Numbered from the stretch's first letter, positions 9,529 through 18,775 are shown. The stretch is DNA of 64,000 nucleotides from Flagellimonas aequoris (GCF_003584165.1 NZ_QXFJ01000023.1:1-64000), one strand, 5' to 3'. The notes: generated by a model not told the origin, from the sequence alone. Made by a program: numbers and translations.

Positions 9529-11985
9529 ATGAGATACAAGATCCTCTTCTGTTTGCTCACCCTTTTAATTGTATCATGTACTAAAGAGGTAAAGATCAAG
9601 ACCACCTTATTGGACCAGTTGCCACCCAACCCCTCACTCATTGTTAAGATCAACAACCTCACCAATTTTAAGAGCGAGTTGAAAAACAACGGCTTTTTGG
9701 AAAAAATGAAGGGGCTTTCCAATTTAACGGATATCCTTAATAAACTCAATGGACTTGAATCCCTTTCAACGGAGTCCACATGTTTGTTGGCCCTGTACGA
9801 GGTTGGGAAGGACAACTACGACTTTGTTCTGATCGCCAAAAAATCCCCAGGTCTTTTCAATGTGGAGGATATCGCCAATAAGACGGTTGAAACCTTGACC
9901 TATCAGAATGCCCAAATTACCAAGTACAGTTTGGATGATATTTCCGTGTTCAGTCTATCCCGGGAAAAAGAAATCGTTTTTAGCTCGTCCAATCTGCTTG
10001 TGGAAAACATGGTCCGTACCAAAGAGGCCAATCCCATAGACCCCACTTTAAAGAAATTGTACGAAGCTTCCTCCGGAAACAAATCGGCCACTTTGTTCAT
10101 GAATCTGGCAACCACGCCATCCGTGCTATCCATGACCAAAGAAGTCAACAAAAACAAAAGTCCACTGGCTGAATGGGTTTCTCTCGATTTTACCGCAAAT
10201 TCCGACCAGGTCAGCCTCACGGGCATCGCCATGGCACCTGATTCCACTAAAAATTTCATCAACCTGTTCAAGGGCACTTCCCCATTGACCAACAAAACTC
10301 CACTATTTTCACCCCTAAATGCCCAAGCCATTATTTCGTACACTTTTGATGATTATCAAGTTTTCGCCAAGAACCAAAACACCTATTTGGATAGGATAAA
10401 ACCAGTGGACACCCTATTCAACACCATAGAAGAAATCGGGGTCATGTATTTGAACAACCAAAAAGCCGTACTCCTGAGTTCTTATGGCACCGAAAGTCTA
10501 TACAATTACATGGATGCCAACAAAACGGGTACTGAAACCTACCAAGGAAGCGAAATCATGGAACTCCCTGACAAGAAATTCATAGAAACCAGTTTTACGC
10601 CTTTGGTTCGTGACTTCGCATCCAACTATTGTACTATACTGGAAAACAGCTTTGTCTATGCACAGGACAAAGAAACACTCCAGACCATCATCAGCAACTA
10701 TAAAAGCACATCATCCTTTGCCAATGCACCCGTATATACGACTGCCAAGGCTCCACTGGCGAGTGAGTCCAGTGTACTTTTTGTCTCGGACGCCTCGGGC
10801 ATCGATTATTTTGCGGAGAAAGACCTTGCCCCCGAAGTGTTCCAGTCCATTAAAAAAGCTGACTTGGATGAACACAGTTTTGCATCGCAATTGGTAGCGG
10901 ACCATGATTTTGCCCATTTCAATATTTTGGTTTCCAAGATCGGAAAAACTCAGGAGAACAATACGGTTACCCCTCTTTTCACCTTGGAATTAGACACTGA
11001 CTTGGCCATAGACCCTCAATTTGTGACCAATCACAGGACCAACAAGAAAGAAATTGTAGTGCAGGACCGCAACAATGTCCTGTATCTTATCTCCACAGAT
11101 GGAAAAGTGTTATGGACCAAACAACTGGAAGGCAGAATCCAACCCCCTATCCAACAGGTGGACATTTACAAAAATGGAAGGTTGCAGTTGGCCTTTTGTA
11201 CGAACGACCAATTTATGATCGTGGATCGGAACGGTGAGGACGTACCTCCTTTCAAGATTGATTTTGAAGGTGGCAACCTCAATCCCTTGGCCGTTTTTGA
11301 TTACGAAGGCAAAAAAGATTACCGTTTTGTGATCACACAAGGGCGGAAGGTGTTCATGTACAACAACCAAGCAAAGATTGTGGGCGGATTCAAGTTCACC
11401 GAAGCCCCAAGCAACATTTTAGGAGTTCCCCAACATTTTAGGGTGGCCAACAAAGATTATCTAGTCTTCAAACTGGAGGACAATACCCTTAAAATATTGC
11501 ACAGAACCGGAAGCGACCGAATCAAGGTGGCCGAAAAAATCGATTTTTCGAACAATGAGGTCTTCCTATATAAGAACAAATTCTCCGTGACCAACAAAAC
11601 GGGTGTACTCCATCAAATAGATACCAAGGGGAAATTGACGGCCACCAATTTTAACATGAACAAAGATCATGGCATGTATGCCACGAGCAACACCTTGGTT
11701 TTCATGGACGACAATATCCTGACCATTAAAGGCAGAAAAGTGGAACTGGACCTTGGGGTCTACACCAAACCCAAGATTTTTTATATCTACGACAAAATCT
11801 ATGTAAGTGTAACCGATATCCAGAACCAAAAAATCTATCTTTTTGACAGTCAAGCCAAACCTATTCCCAATTTCCCGGTATTTGGAAGCTCCTTGATCGA
11901 CCTTACCGACATGGACAACGACAAAAATTTGGAATTGGTGGCCAAGGATCAGGATAATTCCTTGATTGTGTACAAGATGAATTGA
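9529..11985 (+). CDS. large lipoprotein with a propeller-like C-terminal half
   Basis: The 818-aa protein is started at the ATG at 9529 because this gives a lipoprotein signal ending at VSC-TKE (Cys17). The upstream TTG at 9511 falls inside the promoter -7 box. The N-terminal half (about 20-480) is alpha/beta and resembles DUF3352-type envelope proteins, which is a weak resemblance. The C-terminal half has beta repeats of the PQQ/WD kind, for example NNVLYLISTDGKVLWTK and QFMIVDRNGEDV, and ends in LVAKDQDNSLIVYKM. Its role is unknown; it is probably an envelope scaffold or assembly factor. It follows rnhB by 29 nt. Confidence 0.7.
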   Translation: MRYKILFCLLTLLIVSCTKEVKIKTTLLDQLPPNPSLIVKINNLTNFKSELKNNGFLEKMKGLSNLTDILNKLNGLESLSTESTCLLALYEVGKDNYDFVLIAKKSPGLFNVEDIANKTVETLTYQNAQITKYSLDDISVFSLSREKEIVFSSSNLLVENMVRTKEANPIDPTLKKLYEASSGNKSATLFMNLATTPSVLSMTKEVNKNKSPLAEWVSLDFTANSDQVSLTGIAMAPDSTKNFINLFKGTSPLTNKTPLFSPLNAQAIISYTFDDYQVFAKNQNTYLDRIKPVDTLFNTIEEIGVMYLNNQKAVLLSSYGTESLYNYMDANKTGTETYQGSEIMELPDKKFIETSFTPLVRDFASNYCTILENSFVYAQDKETLQTIISNYKSTSSFANAPVYTTAKAPLASESSVLFVSDASGIDYFAEKDLAPEVFQSIKKADLDEHSFASQLVADHDFAHFNILVSKIGKTQENNTVTPLFTLELDTDLAIDPQFVTNHRTNKKEIVVQDRNNVLYLISTDGKVLWTKQLEGRIQPPIQQVDIYKNGRLQLAFCTNDQFMIVDRNGEDVPPFKIDFEGGNLNPLAVFDYEGKKDYRFVITQGRKVFMYNNQAKIVGGFKFTEAPSNILGVPQHFRVANKDYLVFKLEDNTLKILHRTGSDRIKVAEKIDFSNNEVFLYKNKFSVTNKTGVLHQIDTKGKLTATNFNMNKDHGMYATSNTLVFMDDNILTIKGRKVELDLGVYTKPKIFYIYDKIYVSVTDIQNQKIYLFDSQAKPIPNFPVFGSSLIDLTDMDNDKNLELVAKDQDNSLIVYKMN

Positions 11986-12104
11986 CCTCGGCTTACGACC
12001 TATACAATTCTTTGAGCAGGCCATACATTTTCGGTTAGTAGGAGTACATTGTTTTGATAGTTTCGATAGCATTGCTTTTTCGATACAAACCAAAACACAC
12101 TAAA

Positions 12105-13421
12105 ATGAAAACCTCCAACAAACTATTCTATTGTTTGACCCTATTCTTGCTTATCGGTTCCGGGACGCAGGCGCAGTTTCTTAAAAAACTGGCCAAAAAA
12201 GCCCAAAATGCGGCGGAGCGCACCGTGGAACAACGGGTGGACAAAGAAGCTTCCAAAAAGACCGATCAGGCCCTAGACAGTATTTTGGAACCAGGCTCCG
12301 GCCAAGGACAGGCACCCAACACCAATAAAAATACCGGAAACAACAATCCTGGCTCCGATGAAGCACCTGTGGCAGGAACTAAAGTTTCCGCAGGCCCCAA
12401 AACCTTGGAAGTATACAGCAAGTTTGATTTTGTTCCAGGTGACAAACCCCTTTATTACGATGATTTCAACCAAGATTTTATCGGTGATTTCCCTGCAAAA
12501 TGGAACACCAATGGCTCTGGTGAGGTAGTCAATCTGGAAGGCTCATCCGACAAGTGGTATGCCATTGCCAACAAGAGCCTGACCATACCTAATCTACCTC
12601 GAAAACTTCCGGAAGATTATACAGTGGAATTTGACCTTAAGGCAACCAACCTGAGCCGGAATACCAGTTCCTTGGCCACCTTAGAAATCTATCTTTCCGA
12701 AACCCCAAACTTGACCACTAGTGAAAGTAACGTGATGGCCACCTTAAATTTCTGTCAGTACATAGCAGTGGGAGTAAAAGTGGACAATGATTTTGACAAG
12801 GATCCCTCCCCCATTACCAATACCCTGCAACGTGATTTGCGAGAGGTATTCCAAGACATCGTACACGTTTCTATTGCCGTGAACAAGAACCGCTACCGAC
12901 TTTGGCTTAACGAGACCAAGATTGTGGATCTTCCTCAATTTGTGGTAAGACCCGAACTGATCAACTATCTCAAGTTTAAAGTCAATGGGGTTGACGAACA
13001 AGAGAATAGGGAGCGAGTGCTGATCAGCAATCTTAAAATCAATGAGGGCGGTGTAGACCTTCGTCGAAAGTTATTGGCGGAAGGGAAAATCTCCACCAAT
13101 GGCATTCTCTTCAATTCGGGATCGGCCACCATTTTGCCCCAATCCATGGGTATCATCCGTCAGATTTCACAAGTGCTTCAACAGGATGCGGCCATCAAAT
13201 TAAAAATCGTGGGGCATACCGATGCCGATGGCTCGGATGACAACAATCTGAAACTTTCCAAAGATCGGGCCGAAGCAGTAAAAAACAGCTTGATCTCTGT
13301 ATATGGTATTGCCGCGGACCGATTGATTTCCGAAGGAAAAGGGGAAAGCGAACCCGTGGGCGACAACAATACCGCCGAAGGCAAATCGCAAAACCGCCGT
13401 GTAGAATTCATTAAACTATAA
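12105..13421 (+). CDS. OmpA-family outer-membrane/peptidoglycan-linking protein
   Basis: The protein is 438 aa from the ATG at 12105, where a signal peptide starts (MKTSNKLFYCLTLFLLIGSG, then TQA-QF). A basic amphipathic helical segment (LKKLAKKAQNAAERTVEQR) and a Gly/Asn/Pro linker follow. A middle beta domain (about 105-315) looks like a laminin-G/concanavalin sandwich. The C-terminal 110 residues are an OmpA domain, with GHTDADG near residue 368, a NLKLSKDRAEAVKN helix and NRRVEFIKL at the end. OmpA domains bind peptidoglycan. The next gene starts 16 nt after it, so the two probably form an operon. Confidence 0.85.
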   Translation: MKTSNKLFYCLTLFLLIGSGTQAQFLKKLAKKAQNAAERTVEQRVDKEASKKTDQALDSILEPGSGQGQAPNTNKNTGNNNPGSDEAPVAGTKVSAGPKTLEVYSKFDFVPGDKPLYYDDFNQDFIGDFPAKWNTNGSGEVVNLEGSSDKWYAIANKSLTIPNLPRKLPEDYTVEFDLKATNLSRNTSSLATLEIYLSETPNLTTSESNVMATLNFCQYIAVGVKVDNDFDKDPSPITNTLQRDLREVFQDIVHVSIAVNKNRYRLWLNETKIVDLPQFVVRPELINYLKFKVNGVDEQENRERVLISNLKINEGGVDLRRKLLAEGKISTNGILFNSGSATILPQSMGIIRQISQVLQQDAAIKLKIVGHTDADGSDDNNLKLSKDRAEAVKNSLISVYGIAADRLISEGKGESEPVGDNNTAEGKSQNRRVEFIKL

Positions 13422-13437
13422 ACCAAGACACTATATC

Positions 13438-14130
13438 ATGAAATCGAAATTTTTATTTATCCTGACCACCTTTTTTGCCCTGAACCTATCCTTTGGTCAA
13501 ACCTCTTGCAGTCAATACTATCCCATGGTGGATGGCGCCAATTTTGAGTACACCAGTTACGACAAAAAAGGCAATGAGGAAGGCAAGATCAATTATAAGG
13601 TAACCAACGTGAACGGATCTGGGGACAACATTTCCGCCACCATGGTGATGGACATTGCTGACAAAAAAGGTAATACCTATTCCTCTGAATACAATATTAC
13701 TTGTGATGGCGATGTGGTAAAAGTTGATTTTAAATCGTTGATGAACGAGCAGATGTTGAACCAACTCGGTGAAATGGAAATGGATATTACCGGTACGGAT
13801 GTGGAATGGCCCAACAATTTAAGTGTGGGGCAAGCACTCCCCGATGGTAACGTAAACGTGAAAATGAAAATGGGTGGGGCCATCAACATGAATATGAATG
13901 TGGAGACCATTAACCGCAAAGTGGAAAAAAAGGAAAGCGTGACCACGCCAGCGGGTACTTTTGACTGTTATGTAATCTATAGCGAAACCAAGACCAAAAT
14001 GATGATGAGCAACCAGACCTCACCATCGCGGGTATGGTTGGCGGAAGGCGTGGGCATGGTAAAGCAGGAATCCTACAACAAAAGTGGCAAACTGATGGCC
14101 AGTTCCATGCTGACACAGTTCAACAAATAA
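13438..14130 (+). CDS. secreted TapB/DUF3108-like protein
   Basis: This 230-aa exported protein has a signal peptide ending at LSFG-QT and a single beta-rich domain. The opening CSQYYPMVDGANFEYTSYDKKG and the motif TPAGTFDCYVIYSETK resemble the TapB/DUF3108-like proteins common in Bacteroidota, where the fold is a beta-barrel in the periplasm. The function is not known. It is the last gene of the OmpA-protein transcript and is followed by a strong terminator. A decayed copy of its 3' end lies at about 17293-17365. Confidence 0.7.
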   Translation: MKSKFLFILTTFFALNLSFGQTSCSQYYPMVDGANFEYTSYDKKGNEEGKINYKVTNVNGSGDNISATMVMDIADKKGNTYSSEYNITCDGDVVKVDFKSLMNEQMLNQLGEMEMDITGTDVEWPNNLSVGQALPDGNVNVKMKMGGAINMNMNVETINRKVEKKESVTTPAGTFDCYVIYSETKTKMMMSNQTSPSRVWLAEGVGMVKQESYNKSGKLMASSMLTQFNK

Positions 14131-14151
14131 TTTTACTCTCTTTTAAAATTG

Positions 14152-14180
14152 AAAAACCGAGGCGTTGCTTCGGTTTTTTT
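14152..14180 (+). terminator. terminator after the TapB-like gene
   Basis: The inverted repeat AAAACCGA-(GGCGTTGC)-TTCGGTTTT is followed by a T run, 22 nt after the stop codon. It closes the OmpA-protein/TapB-like transcript. Confidence 0.85.
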
Positions 14181-14246
14181 ATATCAGCCCCAAAACAACG
14201 ATAAATGATTAGGCTTTAAACTTCAATGGAAGCCGCAATCCTTTAC

Positions 14247-15167
14247 TCAGTTGAATGAATGCCGGAACTCCTGAGGGGAAACACTGGTTTTCTTTTTAAA
14301 AAAGCGACTGAAACTTTGGGAATGTTCAAATCCCAGTTCATAGGCAATTTCACTGATAGAAAGATTGGTAGTGGACAAATGCTCTTTGGCCTTTTCAATC
14401 AGTTTTATGTGAATGTGCTGTTGTGCGTTCATCCCAGTGAGCGATTTCAGCAAGGAACTTAAATAACCTGCCGAAATATTAAGTTGCTCTGAAATGTAAT
14501 GCACCGTCGGCAATCCATCGTCCAGTTGATTCTTATTGCTGAAATATTCATCAAGTATGGTTTCCATCTGCCCCAACAACTGAGTGCCCGACTTTTTACG
14601 GGTGATGAACTGGCGGTGGTAAAAACGCTCCGAATAGTTCAACAGCGTTTCAATCTGCGATACGATGATGTTTTGACTGAATACATCGGTGTTGCCCCAA
14701 TATTCTTGCCTAATATTGGAAATAATGGTATCCAGTGCCATTTCCTCCTTTTCGGAAAGGAATAGGGCTTCTGATATGGCATAACCGAAAAACTCATATT
14801 GCTTTATGTTCTTGGCCAACGATGTGTTCCAGATAAAATCAGGATGGATGAGCAGCATCCACCCCGAACGTTTATCGATCGTGGAATTATCCCTTTCAAT
14901 CTTCAATAACTGGTGCGGGGCCATAAACGACATGACACCTTCGTCATGGTCGTAGGTCTGCTGCCCGTACTTGAGCTTGCCCACCAATCCCTTTTTTACA
15001 GAGATCAAATAAAAATCGAACAACAACCCTTCACTTTCATCCGTATGGGGTGTCTGTATTGTGGCATAGTCAATTACACTGATGAGCGGATGCTCAGGCG
15101 AAGGCAGCCCCCTCAGTTTGTGAAACTGACTGATGCTTTTGACATGTATCGGAGTTTTGGCAGTCAT
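14247..15167 (-). CDS. AraC family transcriptional regulator
   Basis: The 306-aa protein has an N-terminal cupin-like sensing domain (about 20-190). The C-terminal AraC double helix-turn-helix spans about 210-305: the first helix pair is in LNISAGYLSSLLKSLTGM and the second in LSISEIAYELGFEHSQSFSR-FFKK. It acts in the cytoplasm as a DNA-binding activator. It lies 50 nt downstream of an SDR oxidoreductase gene on the same strand and probably controls it; the inducer is unknown. Confidence 0.92.
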   Translation of the reverse strand: MTAKTPIHVKSISQFHKLRGLPSPEHPLISVIDYATIQTPHTDESEGLLFDFYLISVKKGLVGKLKYGQQTYDHDEGVMSFMAPHQLLKIERDNSTIDKRSGWMLLIHPDFIWNTSLAKNIKQYEFFGYAISEALFLSEKEEMALDTIISNIRQEYWGNTDVFSQNIIVSQIETLLNYSERFYHRQFITRKKSGTQLLGQMETILDEYFSNKNQLDDGLPTVHYISEQLNISAGYLSSLLKSLTGMNAQQHIHIKLIEKAKEHLSTTNLSISEIAYELGFEHSQSFSRFFKKKTSVSPQEFRHSFN

Positions 15168-15217
15168 AAATTCAAACCTATGGATTGTATCCCAATCCCA
15201 TATAAAATTACAAAAGC

Positions 15218-16093
15218 TTAGAAATAGTTTTCGTCCATATCCTGCAGTAAACCGATCCCAGTAGGCTCCCAGCCCAATTGTTGTTGGGTTTGCAAAGCGG
15301 TCGCGGGACTGTCAAAGCCGATAAATCCAGCCATCCACTCAAAATGCTGGGCAATTTTCTCATCGCTGACGGAAACCACGGGAAGATCGAGTTTTTTGCC
15401 AATGAGCTCAGCTATACGCTTCAATGGAATTCCTTTATCGCCAATGGCATTGTACAACGCACCTTGTTTCGGTTTTTCGATGGCCAAACGAAACAACTTT
15501 GCGGCATCAAGACGGTGTACGGCAGGCCAATGGTTATTGCCGTCCAAAGGATAGGCCGACACACCATTTTTCTTCGCTTGTCCAATGATGAAAGGTATAA
15601 AACCTTTATCTCCCTTGCCATGTACGGATGGTGGCAACCTTATTACCGACGTATGGACACCTTTAGCGGCCAAAGCCAAAGCCGCAGCTTCGGAACCCCG
15701 GGGCCCATGTGGACTTTTGCTTTCCTCCGTGACATACCCTCCTATTTTGGGAGGTCCCAGAATACCGGCCGTTACCACAAACGGTTTTTCGGTTTCTTTC
15801 AGTACTTCTCCAATGGCATTAATGGCCGCTTTGTCAACCTCTGCCGCTTTTGTATACTGCGTAAAATCATGGATGAATGCCGTATGGATCACCCCATCTG
15901 CCCATAATGCTCCTTTCTGCAAGGCTTCCAAATCTTCAAGACTTCCTCTCAAAACTTCGGCCCCGGCACCCTCTATTGCTTTTGCCGAGTCCTCACTACG
16001 GGCAAGGCCAGTTACCCGATGTCCCGCAGCCATTAACTCCTTGACCACCGCAGAACCTATAAAGCCCGATGCCCCTGTAACAAATACTTTCAT
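15218..16093 (-). CDS. NAD(P)-dependent epimerase/SDR-type oxidoreductase
   Basis: The protein is 291 aa from the ATG at 16093, which directly precedes the Rossmann motif (MKVFVTGASGFIGSAVV, GxxGxxG). The upstream ATG at 16120 adds nine residues unlike the family. It is an extended/atypical SDR of the NmrA or nucleoside-diphosphate-sugar-epimerase kind. A canonical YxxxK is not obvious; the segment GPRGSEAAALALAAKG replaces it. It probably reduces a small carbonyl compound. It is co-directional with the AraC regulator downstream. Confidence 0.85.
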   Translation of the reverse strand: MKVFVTGASGFIGSAVVKELMAAGHRVTGLARSEDSAKAIEGAGAEVLRGSLEDLEALQKGALWADGVIHTAFIHDFTQYTKAAEVDKAAINAIGEVLKETEKPFVVTAGILGPPKIGGYVTEESKSPHGPRGSEAAALALAAKGVHTSVIRLPPSVHGKGDKGFIPFIIGQAKKNGVSAYPLDGNNHWPAVHRLDAAKLFRLAIEKPKQGALYNAIGDKGIPLKRIAELIGKKLDLPVVSVSDEKIAQHFEWMAGFIGFDSPATALQTQQQLGWEPTGIGLLQDMDENYF

Positions 16094-16292
16094 TCGTTTC
16101 AACTTTAAGTTATACCACAAAATTCAGCATTGATGAAAGTCCAGAAGTAACCAAATCCATTGATGTTGTAACCAAAATCGGGAAGAACAGTGTTTGGCTC
16201 CATTATCGACCATTATTTGAGTGGATTGAATGCGCCATCAAACAAGTGTAGTGGTTTTTTAACTGAATTTATCAGTAAAGAACTGAAAAATG

Positions 16293-17120
16293 CTAACGCT
16301 TTATTTTTTTGAGAACCTCCTCTTTTTCAACTCTTCGCAGCACTATTAAACCAACTATAAAAAGTGGCAGCACCAATAACATGGGCATCATATACCCTAT
16401 AATTTGTCCTATTAGGGAACCTGTTCCTTGAGAACCTTCTTGAATGTCCGAAGAAACAATAACCCCTGGAAGCGTGCCAAGCAAGAAGAAGAAGTTTATA
16501 AGTCCATGCGTAATGGCCAGCGGAACCAACTTGTTGGTTTTCAATAAAAGTACCCCAAAGAAGAACCCGATGAAGGTGGCATATATGGATTGTACCAACA
16601 CTTGTGGAACATTATCATTTACAGTCAAATTCAAAAGATGTGTGGCACCAAAAAATGACGCCGGAAATAAAACCCCTAAAAAAATTCCATTTTTTCTGGA
16701 TATGAATTTTTGGATAAAAAGGGGTTGTAAAAACCCCCTGAACATAAACTCTTCGGCAAAACCTACCACTAGACAACCGAACAATAAAAGCAAAACGTCA
16801 GATGGGACTATGGCCGAAATATCATTCCCCGTGAAAGAAGCAAAACCAAGAAGAAAAAGATAGATGGGTATCAGATTCAGCAACCTTGAAGTCCATTTAT
16901 ATTCTGGGGACAGGCCAGATAAGGATTTAAGTTGCATCTTTTTAATTCCCCAAGCGCTCAAAGCGAAAAGGACAAACATTTTAAGTGATCGTGCTATATA
17001 CTCTACTTGGAACGGGGAGAAGTATTCCATTGGGAAAATTCCATCAACCGGCAATAGCATGATCAACCCAATAATGAGTACCATAAGTATACCGACTGCG
17101 AAGGGGGAAAAGTTTTTCAT
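16293..17120 (-). CDS. CPBP family intramembrane glutamic protease
   Basis: The 275-aa protein has about eight hydrophobic segments. The CPBP/Abi motifs are in order in the second half: EEFMFRG (EExxxR) near residue 142, FFGATHLLN near 178 and ITHGLINFFF (HxxxN) near 227. Family members are membrane-embedded Rce1-like proteases; in bacteria most have unknown substrates and some confer bacteriocin self-immunity. No peptide gene lies beside it. A long region without genes lies upstream. Confidence 0.9.
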   Translation of the reverse strand: MKNFSPFAVGILMVLIIGLIMLLPVDGIFPMEYFSPFQVEYIARSLKMFVLFALSAWGIKKMQLKSLSGLSPEYKWTSRLLNLIPIYLFLLGFASFTGNDISAIVPSDVLLLLFGCLVVGFAEEFMFRGFLQPLFIQKFISRKNGIFLGVLFPASFFGATHLLNLTVNDNVPQVLVQSIYATFIGFFFGVLLLKTNKLVPLAITHGLINFFFLLGTLPGVIVSSDIQEGSQGTGSLIGQIIGYMMPMLLVLPLFIVGLIVLRRVEKEEVLKKIKR

Positions 17121-17292
17121 TTAGATTGATGGATTTGTCATACGACGATGATGCCCCATGATTGTTACTCCGCAAATAATATAGGATGACCAATCACATT
17201 TTGAGGAAATGGCCTAAAACTTCCAATTATGGCACTGAAAGGGACAAATAAGAGGTTTTTAAATATCATAACTGACTGAATATCATATATAT

Positions 17293-17365
17293 ATGTTAAA
17301 ACAGGAATCCTATAACAAAAGTGGCGACCTAATGGCAAGTCCATGCTCCCGTAGTTCAGTGGGCA
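17293..17365 (+). pseudogene. decayed 3' fragment of a TapB-like gene
   Basis: From the ATG at 17293, about 56 bases align with 14056-14112 of the intact TapB-like gene with seven substitutions or so and one missing T. The reading MLKQESYNKSGDLMAS matches MVKQESYNKSGKLMAS there, then the single-base deletion shifts the frame. The similarity fades after CCATGCT. Most differences are synonymous, so the fragment comes from a once-functional paralogue. No upstream part of the gene is left here. Confidence 0.7.
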
Positions 17366-17382
17366 AGTCGGTTACTTTGCAA

Positions 17383-17419
17383 AAACAATGGACCGGGGCA
17401 ATGTTCCGGTCCATTGTTT
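17383..17419 (-). terminator. terminator of the SDR/NTF2-like transcript
   Basis: A perfect 14-bp stem (AAACAATGGACCGG and its complement) encloses a 9-nt loop. On the minus strand it is followed by TTTTTGC. It lies about 90 nt after the stop of the NTF2-like gene. Confidence 0.75.
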
Positions 17420-17511
17420 GATATAGTAGAATTTTAAAAGTTTGACCCACATTGCACTTATCAGTTTACCGATTTACGCTGAGGCCAACTTTTCGTTTAG
17501 GTATAATGATA

Positions 17512-17835
17512 TCAGATTTTCACATTCAGGGACTGAATCTGTCCGTCGTCGATTTTAAAATGATAATGCAAAACAACTGGACTGCCTTCAAAATTCCCAG
17601 AAATTTCTGCTGTCAAAACATCTTCTGTTTCAAACGTTTCATATTTCAAAGGATTCTGTACGGTTTTAAATTTTTTATTGGCATTGTCTATCCAGTTTTG
17701 GATTTCCGCTCTTCCTTCATAGGTGTTTCCTTCGTCAAAAACGACCGCTGTTTCGGAAAAACAATTTGCATAGGAGGCAGAATCATACTTGTTTTGTGCT
17801 TCTATTAAATCCGCTACTACTCTTGGTAAATTCAT
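17512..17835 (-). CDS. SnoaL/NTF2-like family protein
   Basis: This 107-aa protein has the cone-shaped NTF2-like fold signature: an N-terminal helix pair with NKYDSASYANCFSETAVVFD, then the strand GNTYEGRAEIQNWIDNA and a C-terminal sheet ending in HYHFKIDDGQIQSLNVKI. Members bind or convert small hydrophobic ligands. It lies 21 nt after an SDR gene on the same strand, so the pair is one operon, and HxlR probably controls both. The actual substrate cannot be read from the sequence. Confidence 0.85.
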   Translation of the reverse strand: MNLPRVVADLIEAQNKYDSASYANCFSETAVVFDEGNTYEGRAEIQNWIDNANKKFKTVQNPLKYETFETEDVLTAEISGNFEGSPVVLHYHFKIDDGQIQSLNVKI

Positions 17836-17856
17836 TGTTTTAAATTTTTGAGATTA

Positions 17857-18651
17857 TTAAATGGTGGGTATCGTTCCACCGTCAATTACAAATTCTGTCC
17901 CCGTCAAATAATTGGCTCTTGGCGAAGCCAAGAAGCCCACCAACTCGGCAATTTCTTCAGGCTTTGCAGGTCTGCCCATTGGTATTCCTCCCAATGCGTC
18001 CATTACACTTTGTGTGGCTTGTTCAATGGTAGTATTTGAACTTTCCGCAATGCGTTCCATCATTCTTTCGGCAGAAGTTGTCATAATCCAACCAGGGGAA
18101 ACCGTTAGAACCCTTACCCCCTTGGGTGAAACTTCATTGGACAAGCCTTTGCTGTAATTAATTAAACCCGCTTTTGCGGCAGCATAAGGCAAAGTACTGT
18201 CATACAAGGGCAATTTGCCTTGAATGGAGGCTATGTGGATGATCACACCACTTTTCTGTTCAATCATTTGCGGTAGAAATCCTCTGTCCAACCGAACAGG
18301 TGCAAGCAGATTGGTCTGGATGGCATATTCCCAATCCTCATCGTTCAATACTGCAAAACCACCGCCCTTTGTTTCGGAACCGCCCAAAGTATTTATGAGA
18401 ATGTCCAATTTCCCGAACTTTGCCAACACTTCCGAAACTACTTTTTGAGTTCCTGCAGATGCACTCAGATCAGCCGAAATAAAATGCAGTTTTTCCTTCG
18501 TCCCCTCTGGCTCCTTTCGTGCGGTAATGATCACTGTTGCACCTGCGTTAAGTAACCTGTCGGCAATGGCTTTTCCCGTACCTTTTGTTCCTCCTGTCAC
18601 CAAAGCAACTTTGCCCGACAGCTCGTTATTGAAATTAAATTCTTCTCCCAT
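17857..18651 (-). CDS. SDR family NAD(P)-dependent oxidoreductase
   Basis: The protein is 264 aa from the ATG at 18651 (MGEEFNFNNELSGKVALVTG). The upstream ATG at 18699 lies in the operator region and adds unrelated residues. It is a classical SDR: TGGTKGTG (TGxxxGxG) near residue 20, an NTLGG motif and the catalytic Y-AAA-K in YAAAKAGLINYSKG near 155, and a C-terminal GTEFVIDGGTIP. It probably oxidises or reduces an alcohol/carbonyl pair in the cytoplasm. It is divergent from an HxlR regulator and co-transcribed with the NTF2-like gene. Confidence 0.92.
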   Translation of the reverse strand: MGEEFNFNNELSGKVALVTGGTKGTGKAIADRLLNAGATVIITARKEPEGTKEKLHFISADLSASAGTQKVVSEVLAKFGKLDILINTLGGSETKGGGFAVLNDEDWEYAIQTNLLAPVRLDRGFLPQMIEQKSGVIIHIASIQGKLPLYDSTLPYAAAKAGLINYSKGLSNEVSPKGVRVLTVSPGWIMTTSAERMMERIAESSNTTIEQATQSVMDALGGIPMGRPAKPEEIAELVGFLASPRANYLTGTEFVIDGGTIPTI

Positions 18652-18695
18652 GTGTTCAAATTTTGAAGCAAAATTGGGAAGTATAATCGTTTTGG

Positions 18696-18718
18696 GCAAT
18701 TACGGAAAACCGAATTGC
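18696..18718. promoter_or_regulatory. candidate operator between the SDR and hxlR genes
   Basis: A 23-bp near-perfect inverted repeat has arms GCAATTaCGG and CCGaATTGC around AAAA. It lies in the 124-bp divergent region, upstream of the hxlR promoter. HxlR proteins bind such dyads, usually next to their own gene, so this is the likely autoregulatory and SDR control site. Its core ACGGAAAACCG also occurs near 44735 and, imperfectly, near 45860. Confidence 0.5.
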
Positions 18719-18740
18719 ATACGGATAAATTTTTCCCCTG

Positions 18741-18771
18741 TTGTGCATTTTGGAACATTGGGGTAATTTTG
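18741..18771 (+). promoter_or_regulatory. hxlR promoter, probably leaderless
   Basis: TTG (18741-18743), 20 nt, then TAATTTTG (18764-18771) fits the Bacteroidota promoter exactly. The -7 box ends only 4 nt before the ATG at 18776, so transcription should begin at or within a base or two of the start codon. That would make the mRNA leaderless. Confidence 0.65.
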
Positions 18772-18775
18772 CAAT

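Larger units (their letters stand above)
17121..17511. other. intergenic stretch with a gene scrap and a terminator
   Basis: No intact gene is visible in these 391 bases. It contains the upstream region of the CPBP gene, an A+T-rich patch (17260-17295), a decayed copy of the TapB-like gene tail and the terminator of the NTF2-like gene, the last two listed separately. Confidence 0.7.

Noticed and set aside
14914-15221. 102-aa plus-strand ORF opposite the AraC regulator
   Set aside because: It is a shadow of the AraC coding sequence.
16293-17120. Bacteriocin immunity role for the CPBP protein
   Set aside because: No bacteriocin-like peptide, exporter or maturation gene is near, so only the protease family is claimed.
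17344-17380. tRNA-like 5' half (CTCCCGTAGTTCAGTGGG)
   Set aside because: The D-arm-like string is not followed by an anticodon arm, T arm or matching acceptor strand, and part of it aligns with the TapB-like gene remnant.
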